From Desulfobacteraceae bacterium (lineage in GTDB: Bacteria; Desulfobacterota; Desulfobacteria; Desulfobacterales; Desulfosarcinaceae): DNA of 64,000 bases. This document shows positions 24,499-33,314 of the stretch, in pieces. Made by a program: the position numbers and the translations under genes. Each line of letters starts with the position of its first letter. Position 1 is the stretch's first letter. The notes under the pieces were generated by a model. The model made no database searches and was not told where the DNA came from. It saw only the letters and a program-made list of their open reading frames with translations. The stretch spans positions 22,825 through 86,824 of the forward strand of contig QZKV01000194.1 in the NCBI GenBank assembly GCA_003599575.1, given 5' to 3'.

Positions 24499-25152
24499 TC
24501 AAACACGGGCCTTTTCTTCAACGTAGGGCGCTTTGCGGTCATCGCAGAGCCGCCGCGGGCAGATTTGGCAGTTCACAAAGGTCGCTTCCGTCGGAAAATA
24601 CAGACCGGCGACCGATCGTCTGGGCAGCATCAGCAGGTTGTCCGTCAACCGGACACCTATGGAGGCTTCCACACCGGGCAACAGCGCAAACAGGTCCCTC
24701 TGGCCTTCGATCGGCCAGTCCTCCAGCGACCCGGGAGTCATGGAAGATATTTTCTCCAAGGCAAACCGGGCGCACAGGTGGCTTTCGAAAGCGCGGCGGG
24801 TTTCCCTCATGGCGTGATTCGCGATTTCCCCCAAAATATACTTGTCAAGCAGATCGGTCGTTTCCTCCATGAGCGCATCCACGGCAGCGCCAGCGGTCAT
24901 CACAAAGGGGAAGACACGCCCCACTGCGTTTAAATGATCGCGCAACACTCGGCTGCGCAGATGCACGCCTTCAATTGTAACGCCTGTCTCCCCCTTATCC
25001 TCTACGAAGCACGCCCGGTAGGCTCCTTGGGCGGCAATCACCCCCCCGGCAAGTTTCACAAGCCGATTAACGTGTTGCCGATCGAAGACTCGCAGCCGTT
25101 TGGCAACGTGTGCGAGGTTGAGCTTGAGGGTATCGATTCCGAAAAGGTGCAT
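24499..25152 (-). CDS. MetH activation-domain-like protein
   Basis: 217 residues resembling the vitamin-B12-dependent methionine synthase activation domain as a stand-alone protein: SMTPGSLEDWPIEGQRDLFALL and GVRLTDNLLMLPRRSVAGLYFP. It ends with a Cys motif (NCQICPRRLC, C-x2-C-x4-C) that could hold an iron-sulfur cluster, which classical MetH lacks. Such proteins are found beside corrinoid methyltransferase genes and may bind the corrinoid protein during reactivation. It faces the regulator gene tail to tail. A GGAG site lies 7 nt before the ATG. Confidence 0.82.
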   Translation of the reverse strand: MHLFGIDTLKLNLAHVAKRLRVFDRQHVNRLVKLAGGVIAAQGAYRACFVEDKGETGVTIEGVHLRSRVLRDHLNAVGRVFPFVMTAGAAVDALMEETTDLLDKYILGEIANHAMRETRRAFESHLCARFALEKISSMTPGSLEDWPIEGQRDLFALLPGVEASIGVRLTDNLLMLPRRSVAGLYFPTEATFVNCQICPRRLCDDRKAPYVEEKARV

Positions 25153-25494
25153 GCCTCACTCCAGTGGTTCAGGTGGCTGATTGAAATAATTTCCCTATAA
25201 GAACGGCCCTCACCCATGTCGGCGTTCCAGTTGGTGAACATTTGGACCGAATGGATGTGCTTACACCTTTTACCAAACACCTTGAATTGTCAATTTGAAG
25301 GGGAGTTTTCTTGGAACTATGAAAATGGTGTTCAAATTGAAACGGCTTTGCCTGCCGCTTACACAACCGGGCTTCATTGGCATCATCACCCTGATGTGTT
25401 GAGGCGCGCTTTATTTGCTTGCGAAAAAGCGGCCGGGCCAATAAAAGTGAGCGCTTGAGCGGTGCCGGTCATTCGAGACAAGGGAGGGTTCTTT
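25153..25494. other. intergenic, divergent promoter region
   Basis: 342 nt between the leftward MetH-activation-like gene and the rightward CoA-ligase alpha gene. It is AT-richer than the genes (for example TTGAATTGTCAATTTGAAGG near 25283). No gene is supported, and no promoter pair could be chosen with confidence. Confidence 0.5.
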
Positions 25495-26958
25495 ATGCGT
25501 CTGTCGCCGGAAGACATGCAAAAATTCTTCAACCCTCAAAGCATTGCTTTCATAGGCGTTTCACGCTCAGGCGGGCGCTTTGGAGGCATGAGCTTCTTCA
25601 GCAAATACATCGAGGCCGGTTATGCCGGCCGGCTGTACCCGATCAATCCCAAAGCGGACCGGATTCTGGGCATCAAGGCCTGGCCGGATCTTGCCGGCCT
25701 GCCCGAAAAGCCCGACCTCGCCATGATCGCCGTGGCGGCGGCCCAGGTGCCTGAGGTGATTGTCGCCTGCGCCCGTAAAGGCATTCACCACTTTCACCTG
25801 CTCACGGCAGGCTTCGACGAACTGGGCAATGCGGCCGGAGAGGCCTTGAAGCAGCGCCTGGTTTCGGTTTGCCGGGCGCACAACGTGCTGTTGATCGGAC
25901 CGAACTGCATGGGCCCCTACCGGCCGGCCGCGCGACTGACCGCCTGGGGCGCCATCCCGGGGCGACCGGGGCCTCTGGGCATCATCTCACAGTCCGGCGG
26001 CATGACCCAGCGCTTGACCGAATATGCCGCCTCATTGGGCCTGGGCGTGGAAAAGGCGGTCAGCGTGGGCAACGGCAGCGTGCTGGATGCTTTGGATTTC
26101 CTGGAAGCATTCGGACAGGACCCGGCGATCAAAGTGATCGGCATGTACCTGGAGAGCGTCGCCGACGGGCGACGGCTGCTCGACCTGTCGCGCCGCATCG
26201 GTCAGGATAAGCCCATCATTCTGATCAAGGGCGGCGAAACGGAGGTGGGCGCGCGCACGGCCGCTTCCCATACGGGCGCAATGGCGGGCAGCCGCGCCAT
26301 CTGGGAAGCCATGATCCGGCAGGCCAACATGATTCACGTGCGCACCATGGACGAATGGCTGGATGCCCTGATGACCTTCGCGCGCGTTGCACAGCCGGCC
26401 TCCGATGGAGTGTTCATCATCGGCGGGGGTGGCGGCAGCAGCGTGATCTACGGCGATACCTGCGTCCGCGAAGGGCTGCAGGTGCCCGCATTGAGCCCGC
26501 AGAGCATGGACGAGTTGCTGCGGATCACCCCCGCGGCCGGCTCGATTGCCGGCAATCCCCTGGACCACTGGCAGGTATTCAGCGATACGGCCTATCTGGC
26601 CCGATTGGTCGATATGGCCGAGCAGGACCCGGCTGTCTCCATCATCCTGGTCGATCGCCTGATCGCCCGCAACGCGTTTCACATGCAGGACACGCCCGAT
26701 CCCACGCCCGAGACGATCGCACTTCTGAAACAACGCAAGGGCGTAAAGCCCATTGTGTTCGTGGTCGACTCGGAAGGCGGCGACCCTGAATTGGCTGCCC
26801 AGGGGGCGGCCATGCGGGCGGCTTTCAGCGAAGCGGGCTACGCGGTTTTCCCCGGGATTGCGCGAGCGGCGGCCGCACTGCGGCGGCTGGGCCGTTATTA
26901 TGGCAAGCGTTCCCGCATGCCCGCCTCCCAACCCGGAATACATCCAGAGCGACTTTAG
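25495..26958 (+). CDS. ADP-forming acyl-CoA synthetase, alpha-type protein
   Basis: 487 residues. An N-terminal CoA-binding Rossmann domain (SIAFIGVSRSGGRFGG) is followed by the ligase flavodoxin-like domains, with the phosphohistidine motif SHTGAMAGS at about residue 262. Partners with an ATP-grasp beta part make the enzyme convert acyl-CoA, ADP and phosphate to acid, CoA and ATP. No beta gene lies nearby, so this is a lone alpha subunit, and its function may have drifted. The start is taken at 25495, 6 nt after GGGAGGG, not at the ATG-like codon 11 codons earlier. Confidence 0.82.
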   Translation: MRLSPEDMQKFFNPQSIAFIGVSRSGGRFGGMSFFSKYIEAGYAGRLYPINPKADRILGIKAWPDLAGLPEKPDLAMIAVAAAQVPEVIVACARKGIHHFHLLTAGFDELGNAAGEALKQRLVSVCRAHNVLLIGPNCMGPYRPAARLTAWGAIPGRPGPLGIISQSGGMTQRLTEYAASLGLGVEKAVSVGNGSVLDALDFLEAFGQDPAIKVIGMYLESVADGRRLLDLSRRIGQDKPIILIKGGETEVGARTAASHTGAMAGSRAIWEAMIRQANMIHVRTMDEWLDALMTFARVAQPASDGVFIIGGGGGSSVIYGDTCVREGLQVPALSPQSMDELLRITPAAGSIAGNPLDHWQVFSDTAYLARLVDMAEQDPAVSIILVDRLIARNAFHMQDTPDPTPETIALLKQRKGVKPIVFVVDSEGGDPELAAQGAAMRAAFSEAGYAVFPGIARAAAALRRLGRYYGKRSRMPASQPGIHPERL

Positions 26959-27207
26959 GCCGGCCGCATCGGCCGATCCACATCGCCATCACCTTATCCG
27001 CGCTTGATGCAGTTCATGCCGCTGTTTTTCCACTTCATCGCCATCCGTTTGAATAGACCCGACGATGCAAAGTAGATGACGTGGCAAGATCACGCGACAA
27101 GAGGCGAATCTCAACCACAGCGCTTTTTCAGTTCGATATGGGCAGCCTCCGCTCAGAATGAGCAGCGTCGATCGTTCGGTTATAAACAGCCGCAAAAGGA
27201 GGACCCA

Positions 27208-28863
27208 ATGGCACAGAGGAAAATATCCAGGCGCAACTTCATTGCCGCGGCGGGCTTGAGCGCCGCGGCGTTGTCCTTGAACTGCTCGAAATTTTCCGCA
27301 TCAGCTCCCAATAAAAGGCCTAAAGAGAAGCACCCTGTGGTGGTGATCGGCGCGGGCTTGGGTGGATTGACCTGTGCCGCCTACCTGGCCAAACAGGGTT
27401 TCCCGGTGACCGTGGTGGAGCAGCATTCCATACCGGGCGGGTATGCCACCGCATTTGACCGGGCCGGCGGAAAATTCACCTTTGAAGTGAGCCTTCACGG
27501 CACGGCCATCCATAACAATATCCCGGCGCAAATCCTGGACGAAATCGGTGTTTTGAAACACTTGGAAATGGTCCGCTTGCCCGAAGTCTACCGGATCAAA
27601 ACCCCGTCCGATGAGCTGGTGGTGCCGCAGGGCGACCCCGAGGCCTTCATACGTGAACTGTCGCGGCGCTATCCGGAGGATGGGGAAGGCATCCGGCGTC
27701 TTATCGACGAGATCCTGGCTATCCATGGTGAGATCGAAAATTGGAGTCGAAAGAGTCTATCCGCCCAGAAGTGGACCAAAATCTTCTTCCCTGTCATCTA
27801 TCCCAAGTTGTGGAAGGTGCGCGCCCAAACCTTGGCCGATCTGTTGGCCGAGCATATCCGATCGCCGCAGGTGCGCCAATTGCTCTCATGCATGTGGGGC
27901 TATTACGGCCTTCCGCCGAGCAAGCTGTCCGGTTTTTATTACGCCGTGGCCACCGGTGAATATTTGAAAAATGGTTCCTACTACATTAAAGAACGCTCCC
28001 AATACCTTAGCGACCTATTGGCCGAAAAGATCGCAAGCAGCGGCGGAGGCCTGCTATACGACACCAGCGCTGAAAGAGTTGTATTGGAAGGTGGGGCTGT
28101 GGCGGGTGTCGCCGTATCCGGCGGCCGCGTGCTGCCGGCCCGCCTGGTAGTCTGCAATGCCAGTGTTCCGGCCCTTTTCCGCGATATGCTGCCGCGCGCA
28201 AGCGTTCCAGACGGCTACCTCGCCAAGCTGAACAGCTACCGCCCCAGCATTTCGATGTTCATTGTATGGCTGGGACTGAATCAATCTCTGAGAGGAAGGA
28301 TTCCCGGATTCAGCACCACCGTCCAGCCGCACCGCTCCGCGGAAGAGAGCTACGAACTGGCCCTCAAGGGGCATATTGAAAATGGGGCCTATGCGGTCTG
28401 CATTTATGACAATCTGTTCGAAGGCTATTCGGCGCCGGGAAAATCCACGCTGACGATCAGCTCGCTCTGCGGCTACACTCCCTGGCAGCAATTCGAAGCC
28501 GGTTACCGGTCGGGGCAAAAGGAAGACTACCAGGCGGAAAAGAAACGCTGGGCCGACATTCTCATCCGCCGGGCCGAAAAAGAGTTGATCCCGGGCCTCG
28601 CATCCATGATAGAAGTCCACGAGGCGGCTACGCCTTTGACCCTTTGGCGTTACACCGGCAGCACCCAAGGGGCCGTCTACGGATTCGAACAATCCATGGA
28701 CAACGCCTTCATGAACCGAATCAGCAACAAGACGCCCATCAAGGGACTTTATCTGGCCGGCGCCTGGGGAAATCCGGGCGGGGGATTTTCCGGGGTCCTG
28801 CGCAGCGGACGGATGACATTCGAGCAGATCATGCAGGACTGGGGGACTTTTGACCATGTTTGA
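27208..28863 (+). CDS. Tat-exported FAD-dependent oxidoreductase (phytoene-desaturase-like)
   Basis: 551 residues. It opens with a twin-arginine signal (SRRNFIAAAGLSAAALSLNCS). The Cys after LSLN also resembles a lipobox, so it may be a Tat-exported lipoprotein. The FAD site VVVIGAGLGGLTCAAYLAKQG and the GG-doublet EQHSIPGGYATAF follow. The C-terminal GLYLAGAWGNPGGGFSGVLRSG is the family's second FAD motif. It resembles carotenoid desaturases/isomerases and related retinol saturases; the substrate is unknown. An AGGAGG site lies 6 nt before the ATG. The gene overlaps the histidine kinase gene by 8 nt, giving a four-gene operon with the two-component system. Confidence 0.85.
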   Translation: MAQRKISRRNFIAAAGLSAAALSLNCSKFSASAPNKRPKEKHPVVVIGAGLGGLTCAAYLAKQGFPVTVVEQHSIPGGYATAFDRAGGKFTFEVSLHGTAIHNNIPAQILDEIGVLKHLEMVRLPEVYRIKTPSDELVVPQGDPEAFIRELSRRYPEDGEGIRRLIDEILAIHGEIENWSRKSLSAQKWTKIFFPVIYPKLWKVRAQTLADLLAEHIRSPQVRQLLSCMWGYYGLPPSKLSGFYYAVATGEYLKNGSYYIKERSQYLSDLLAEKIASSGGGLLYDTSAERVVLEGGAVAGVAVSGGRVLPARLVVCNASVPALFRDMLPRASVPDGYLAKLNSYRPSISMFIVWLGLNQSLRGRIPGFSTTVQPHRSAEESYELALKGHIENGAYAVCIYDNLFEGYSAPGKSTLTISSLCGYTPWQQFEAGYRSGQKEDYQAEKKRWADILIRRAEKELIPGLASMIEVHEAATPLTLWRYTGSTQGAVYGFEQSMDNAFMNRISNKTPIKGLYLAGAWGNPGGGFSGVLRSGRMTFEQIMQDWGTFDHV

Positions 28864-29953
28864 TTTCCCGGACCATCCACAAAAGGCTTCCCCGGGCAAG
28901 ATCGTCCAAATCTTGCTGGTTACGGCCGGGTTTAACACCGCCATCGCCGCCATGTTGGTTTTTGTGGGCTTTGGGAAACCCTTTTGGCAGACGTTACTTT
29001 TTTCCCAGAGCATCGGATTGACCATCTGCACCTGCGTCGTTATCGCCCTGCACATCATCAAGACAAGCGCCGTTTGGGTCCGCGCGGCTGTGCTCGGCTT
29101 TGTCATTTTGGCTGGAGCGATTCTGGGAACAGGCATCGGCACAGTGTTGCTCAGGCTGTCCGGCGACGCTTTTAGTGCCACGCGCGGCTTTCTGGTTCAG
29201 ATCGTCGTCATCAGCGTGATTTTCGGCATAACGATCACTTACTTTTTCTTCGCAAGGGAGCAGCTGGCCGCCTCCGGCCAGCTGATCCAGGAGGAGCGGA
29301 TCAAACGGCTGTCCGGTGAAAAACAGGTGCTGGAAAGCGATCTCAAACGGCTGCAGGCCCAGATCGAACCCCATTTTCTCTTCAATACGCTTTCCAATGT
29401 CGTGGGCCTGATGGATGCCGATTCAGCCAAAGCCAAATCGATGCTGCTGGACTTGATCCACTATTTGCGCACCACGCTCGGCCGGACGCGGGATTCGACC
29501 GGTACGCTCGGTGAGGAAGCCGAACTGATCAAGGCCTATCTGAATATCTTCAAAATACGCATGGGTGACCGGCTCGGGTTTACGATCGATATCGCCGATG
29601 CCCTGCGGGAGCATCCGTTGGCGCCCATGCTGCTGCAACCGATTGTGGAAAACGCGGTCCTGCACGGCATCGAACCCAAGATTGAAGGCGGCGAGATCCT
29701 GGTCCGTGCCGCGGTGCACGCCCGCCGCCTGGTGATCGACATTTCGGATAGCGGCGTCGGCTTTGCACAAAACGCCCAGGCCGGCGTCGGACTGGCGAAC
29801 GTGCAGGAACGGCTGGCCGGGCTTTTCGGCGGGGACGGGCGCCTGCTGGTTAAAGAAAACCAGCCCTCCGGCGTAACAGTGACGATCGAAGTGCCCTTGG
29901 AAGAGTTCGATTCAAAGGAGAAGCATAATGAAGAGAGAAATGAATCCGCATGA
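28856..29953 (+). CDS. LytS-type sensor histidine kinase
   Basis: 365 residues. Four hydrophobic segments fill the first 140 residues. A coiled linker follows (EERIKRLSGEKQVLESDLKRLQ), then the His_kinase phosphoacceptor QIEPHFLFNTLSNVVG (His near 175). The ATPase part has LLQPIVENAVLHGI and SDSGVGF. There is no extracellular sensor loop of note, so the membrane segments themselves probably sense the signal. The ATG at 28856 follows GGGGGA; a TTG two codons earlier is possible. It pairs with the LytTR regulator encoded at 30238. Confidence 0.9.
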   Translation: MFDFPDHPQKASPGKIVQILLVTAGFNTAIAAMLVFVGFGKPFWQTLLFSQSIGLTICTCVVIALHIIKTSAVWVRAAVLGFVILAGAILGTGIGTVLLRLSGDAFSATRGFLVQIVVISVIFGITITYFFFAREQLAASGQLIQEERIKRLSGEKQVLESDLKRLQAQIEPHFLFNTLSNVVGLMDADSAKAKSMLLDLIHYLRTTLGRTRDSTGTLGEEAELIKAYLNIFKIRMGDRLGFTIDIADALREHPLAPMLLQPIVENAVLHGIEPKIEGGEILVRAAVHARRLVIDISDSGVGFAQNAQAGVGLANVQERLAGLFGGDGRLLVKENQPSGVTVTIEVPLEEFDSKEKHNEERNESA

Positions 29954-30233
29954 TGAAGAAAAAGATCCCATGTATCGCGCGGCGGAAAGGAGAGCCGCGG
30001 CAAAACTCGGCTTTTTGATTCATCTGTCCGTCTATATCCTTGTGAACTTCTTGTTGATCGTGATCAACCAGACGACCTCGCCCCAATACTACTGGTTCAA
30101 ATGGCCGCTGCTGGGCTGGGGCATCGGGGTGATCATGCATGCGGTGGGCGTTTTTATTTTCACCGGCGGAGCAGGCATCAGGCAATGGCTGATTCAAAGA
30201 GAGCTTGATAAGATGAAGGCGCCGAAGGAATAA
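29928..30233 (+). CDS. 2TM-domain membrane protein
   Basis: 101 residues with the 2TM-domain pattern: a charged N-terminus (YRAAERRAAAKLGF), a first membrane helix (LIHLSVYILVNFLLIVINQ), FKWPLLGWGIGVIMHAV, a second helix (GVFIFTGGAGI) and a charged tail ending RELDKMKAPKE. An AAGGAG site lies inside the end of the kinase gene, which it overlaps by 26 nt. The domain is often found next to or fused with LytS/LytTR systems. It is probably a membrane accessory of the sensor. Confidence 0.85.
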   Translation: MKREMNPHDEEKDPMYRAAERRAAAKLGFLIHLSVYILVNFLLIVINQTTSPQYYWFKWPLLGWGIGVIMHAVGVFIFTGGAGIRQWLIQRELDKMKAPKE

Positions 30234-30237
30234 GCCC

Positions 30238-31011
30238 ATGATCCCTGGAGCTGTTAAAGCCATCATCGCGGATGACGAAGCGCCCCTGAGGGCCTATCTG
30301 AAGACATTGCTGGCCGATGTGTGGCCGGAGCTGGAAATCTGCGCCGAAGCGGGCAACGGCATCGAGGCTGTCCGGCTCATTTCAGCCCACCGGCCGCAGG
30401 TCGCCTTTTTGGACATCCGTATGCCCGGGCTTTCCGGTTTGCAGGCGGCCGAAGAGATTGCGCACGGCTGTCGCGTCGTGTTTGTAACTGCCTACGATGC
30501 CTATGCGGTCGCCGCGTTTGAAAAGCAGGCTGCGGATTACCTGCTCAAACCGGTAACCCGCGAGCGGCTGGCGCGCACGGCGGCCCGCTTGAAAAGCCAG
30601 ATGACCGACGCCTCGGCGCCGCCGCCGCAAACCTTGCAAGTACTTCAGGAGCTGATCGCCGCGATAGCGGCGCCGCAGGCGCCTGCTTTCTTGCAATGGC
30701 TGCGCGTGCAGCATGGCGACGGCATTCAATTGATCCCGGTGCAAGATGTCATTTACTTTCAAGCCAGCGATAAGTATACGCTGGTCAAAACCCGGGATCG
30801 TGAAGCATTAATTCGCAAAAGCATTCGCGAGCTCTCGACGGAGCTCGATCCCCAGCGCTTCCGGCAAATTCATCGCGGCACCATCGTGAACCTGTCTTGT
30901 ATCGCCAAAGTGAGCCATTCCCTCACCGGCCGGGGCGTGATCCGCCTGAAAGACCGGTCCGAAACCCTGACGGTCAGCCGCAGTAATTTTCATTTGTTCA
31001 AGCAGATGTGA
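30238..31011 (+). CDS. LytTR-family response regulator
   Basis: 257 residues. The receiver domain has the acidic pair in IIADDEAPLR, the phosphorylated Asp in VAFLDIRMPGLSG (about 59) and Lys in DYLLKPVT. The LytTR DNA-binding domain covers about residues 150-255 (VIYFQASDKYTLVKT, then FRQIHRGTIVNLSCI). It is the output of the LytS-type kinase two genes upstream. Its 3' end overlaps the convergent cfa-like gene by 14 nt. Its targets are not evident. Confidence 0.93.
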   Translation: MIPGAVKAIIADDEAPLRAYLKTLLADVWPELEICAEAGNGIEAVRLISAHRPQVAFLDIRMPGLSGLQAAEEIAHGCRVVFVTAYDAYAVAAFEKQAADYLLKPVTRERLARTAARLKSQMTDASAPPPQTLQVLQELIAAIAAPQAPAFLQWLRVQHGDGIQLIPVQDVIYFQASDKYTLVKTRDREALIRKSIRELSTELDPQRFRQIHRGTIVNLSCIAKVSHSLTGRGVIRLKDRSETLTVSRSNFHLFKQM

Positions 31012-32203
31012 GGTCCGCGCAGGTCTCCCCTGCGCATCCCAAGGCGACAGATTCTTCTGCGGACTGTTCGAATTTGACGCCGGGGGCGGACCGGCATTCG
31101 GGCTGCGGCGTGGCGGTGCCGAGTTTGGTCATGACGATCTGCCATACCTGGTTGGAGCGGGCCCGGAAGGCCCCCGCACAGGACAACAGATAATAATCCC
31201 ACATGCGTTTAAATACTTCGTCATATTTTGTCTTCAGCCGGTACCAGGCCAGCTGGAAGTTAGCGTGCCAGGCCATCAGGGTTTTGTCATAATGGTGAGC
31301 GAGATTGTGGCAGTCTTCGACTACGAAAAGGCCTTCGACCGCCCTGTTGATCTGAACGAGACTGGGCAGCATGCTGTTGGGGAAGATATACTTTGTCACC
31401 CAGGGGTCACAACTTGTCCGGGACCGGTTGCCGCCGATAGTATGCAGCAGGAAGATTCCGTTATTTTCCAAACAGCGATGGGCGATTTTCATAAAGGTGC
31501 GGTAGTTTTTGACCCCGACATGCTCAAACATGCCCACCGATACGACTTTATCGAACCGGCCGCGGATGGAACGGTAATCGCAATCTTCCACGCTCACGGG
31601 CAGACCGCGACAAAGTTCCCGGGCATAACCCAGCTGTTCCCTTGAAATGTTCACGGCGGTGACCGAACAGCCGATCCGCTCGGCCGCATATTTGGCAAAA
31701 CCTCCCCAGCCGCAGCCGATATCGAGAACCCGGTCCTCCGGGGAAAGGTTCAACTTTCGGCACAGCAGGGCCATCTTGTTCATTTGTGCCTCGCCCAGAT
31801 CGTCGGTGTCCTGGAAATACCCGCAACTGTACTGATGGTAAGGATCCAGAAAGGAGAAGAACAGATCGTTGCCGAGGTCATAATGCCGTTCGGCGGGTTT
31901 CCGGGATCCCCTGCGGGTCTGCAGATTGAACAAAAGCCCGGGCAAAAAGCGGATCAGGTAGCGCAGATCGCCGCGCACTTTGTCTTCGATCCCGCTGGCC
32001 AACAAACGGTACACCATGGCATCCAGCTGCCGGCAATCCCACCAGCCCTTCATGTAGGATTCACCCAGTCCGAGATTTTTGTACCGCAACACACTCCGGT
32101 AAAAACGGTCGTCATGCACCTGGATATCCCAAGGCGCAGACCCATTGACGGTAATGCCGGCTGAAGAAAGCAGTTGCACGACGATTGGTTCGGCTCTGTT
32201 CAT
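30998..32203 (-). CDS. cfa: cyclopropane-fatty-acyl-phospholipid synthase
   Basis: 401 residues, the usual length. The SAM site VLDIGCGWGGFAKYAAE, the upstream YHQYSCGYF and HYDLGNDLFFSFLDP, and YIFPNSMLPSL are family signatures. It methylenates unsaturated acyl chains in membrane phospholipids using S-adenosylmethionine. An AAGGGGG site precedes the ATG. It appears to be a single-gene unit; its end overlaps the LytTR regulator gene on the other strand. Confidence 0.93.
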   Translation of the reverse strand: MNRAEPIVVQLLSSAGITVNGSAPWDIQVHDDRFYRSVLRYKNLGLGESYMKGWWDCRQLDAMVYRLLASGIEDKVRGDLRYLIRFLPGLLFNLQTRRGSRKPAERHYDLGNDLFFSFLDPYHQYSCGYFQDTDDLGEAQMNKMALLCRKLNLSPEDRVLDIGCGWGGFAKYAAERIGCSVTAVNISREQLGYARELCRGLPVSVEDCDYRSIRGRFDKVVSVGMFEHVGVKNYRTFMKIAHRCLENNGIFLLHTIGGNRSRTSCDPWVTKYIFPNSMLPSLVQINRAVEGLFVVEDCHNLAHHYDKTLMAWHANFQLAWYRLKTKYDEVFKRMWDYYLLSCAGAFRARSNQVWQIVMTKLGTATPQPECRSAPGVKFEQSAEESVALGCAGETCADLTSA

Positions 32204-32594
32204 GACACCCCCTTGTCGGCCGCGCGATCAGATGGCCATTTGTAATGTTTCTCCGAAGCGCTGATCCAAGCCGACCGATCGGCAGCAATGAAACTGCAAG
32301 AAGTGTCGAAGCGGAAACCCTTGCCGGGATTTTGATCAATGGAAAGGTATCCGCATGAACGGATGAAATGGGACCTGCCGAGGTCCACGGCGGCATCCAA
32401 TCCTGTATGATCCGAATTTTACGCATACCGCCGGGTAAATGCAAGATTGGGTCGAGCAAAAATGGTCCTGGGCAAATTGAAGTTCACGCTCGCCATCGGC
32501 AGGCAGACGACGGTGGCTTGGCTGGGCGGCGGCCACGGCCATCCAGGCGCCACCCGCATGTATGGCTGGCACCTAGTTGGCGGCATCCGGGGGG
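32204..32594. other. intergenic, no gene seen
   Basis: 391 nt between phoU and the cfa-like gene, both leftward. It must contain the cfa promoter and the end of the pst transcript. Frames of up to 85 codons are rich in Arg, Gly and His and have no ribosome site. No hairpin with a T-run was found. Confidence 0.5.
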
Positions 32595-33257
32595 CTAGTC
32601 TTCATGTTTGGCATGGCGCACGATTTCACCTTCGATCAGATAAATCACCTCCTCGGCGATATTGGTGCTGTGATCGGCGACCCTTTCCAGATGCCGTGAG
32701 ATGAGCAGCAGGTTGATCAAGTACGCGACCCGGTCGGGATGGACCTTGATGGCCTCTTTGATGCGGTCGTACGCAAGCGTCTGGATCACATCGACCTCGT
32801 CATCCATGGTTATTACCTTAAATGCCTGAGCCACATCCTGGTTGACCATCGCATCCAGGCTCATCTTGAGCATGGTTTGGACTTTTTCAGCCATGGGCGC
32901 GTAATTGAAGACGAATTTCATCGGCGGCCGTTTGGCCATGATGACCACCCGTTCGGCGATGTTCACGGACTCGTCACCGATGCGTTCCAGATCGTTGTTG
33001 ATCTTGATGGTCGCGATCAGAAAGCGCAGATCAACCGCCACAGGTTGATGCAGCGCCAGAACCTTGAGGCATTCCTCTTCGATCTCAACCTCCATGGCGT
33101 CGATTTCCCAGTCCGCATCGATGATGGTCTGGGCGATACCCGCATCGCGCGTTTCGACCGCCTGAACGGCCATGCGCGCCCGTTCTTCGACCATGGCGCC
33201 CAGCGATAATATCTTCTTGTTTATTTTTTCCAGTTCCCTGCGCAAATGCTTGGACAT
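32595..33257 (-). CDS. phoU: PhoU, phosphate uptake regulator
   Basis: 220 residues. Two three-helix PhoU repeats are visible, each with the metal-site pattern: DLRFLIATIKINNDLERIGDESVNIAE in the first and LISRHLERVADHSTNIAEEVIYLIEG in the second. It damps phosphate transport and signalling at the membrane. It is the last gene of the pst operon, 57 nt after pstB. Confidence 0.95.
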   Translation of the reverse strand: MSKHLRRELEKINKKILSLGAMVEERARMAVQAVETRDAGIAQTIIDADWEIDAMEVEIEEECLKVLALHQPVAVDLRFLIATIKINNDLERIGDESVNIAERVVIMAKRPPMKFVFNYAPMAEKVQTMLKMSLDAMVNQDVAQAFKVITMDDEVDVIQTLAYDRIKEAIKVHPDRVAYLINLLLISRHLERVADHSTNIAEEVIYLIEGEIVRHAKHED

Positions 33258-33314
33258 ATTGCCTCCAGGACCGATTGCCTTGATTTTTCTGATAAGACCG
33301 GCGGTAAAGAACGT

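Noticed and set aside
24338..24526. 62-codon frame after the PocR-AraC gene
   Set aside because: Low-complexity composition, overlaps the convergent gene end and lacks a ribosome site.
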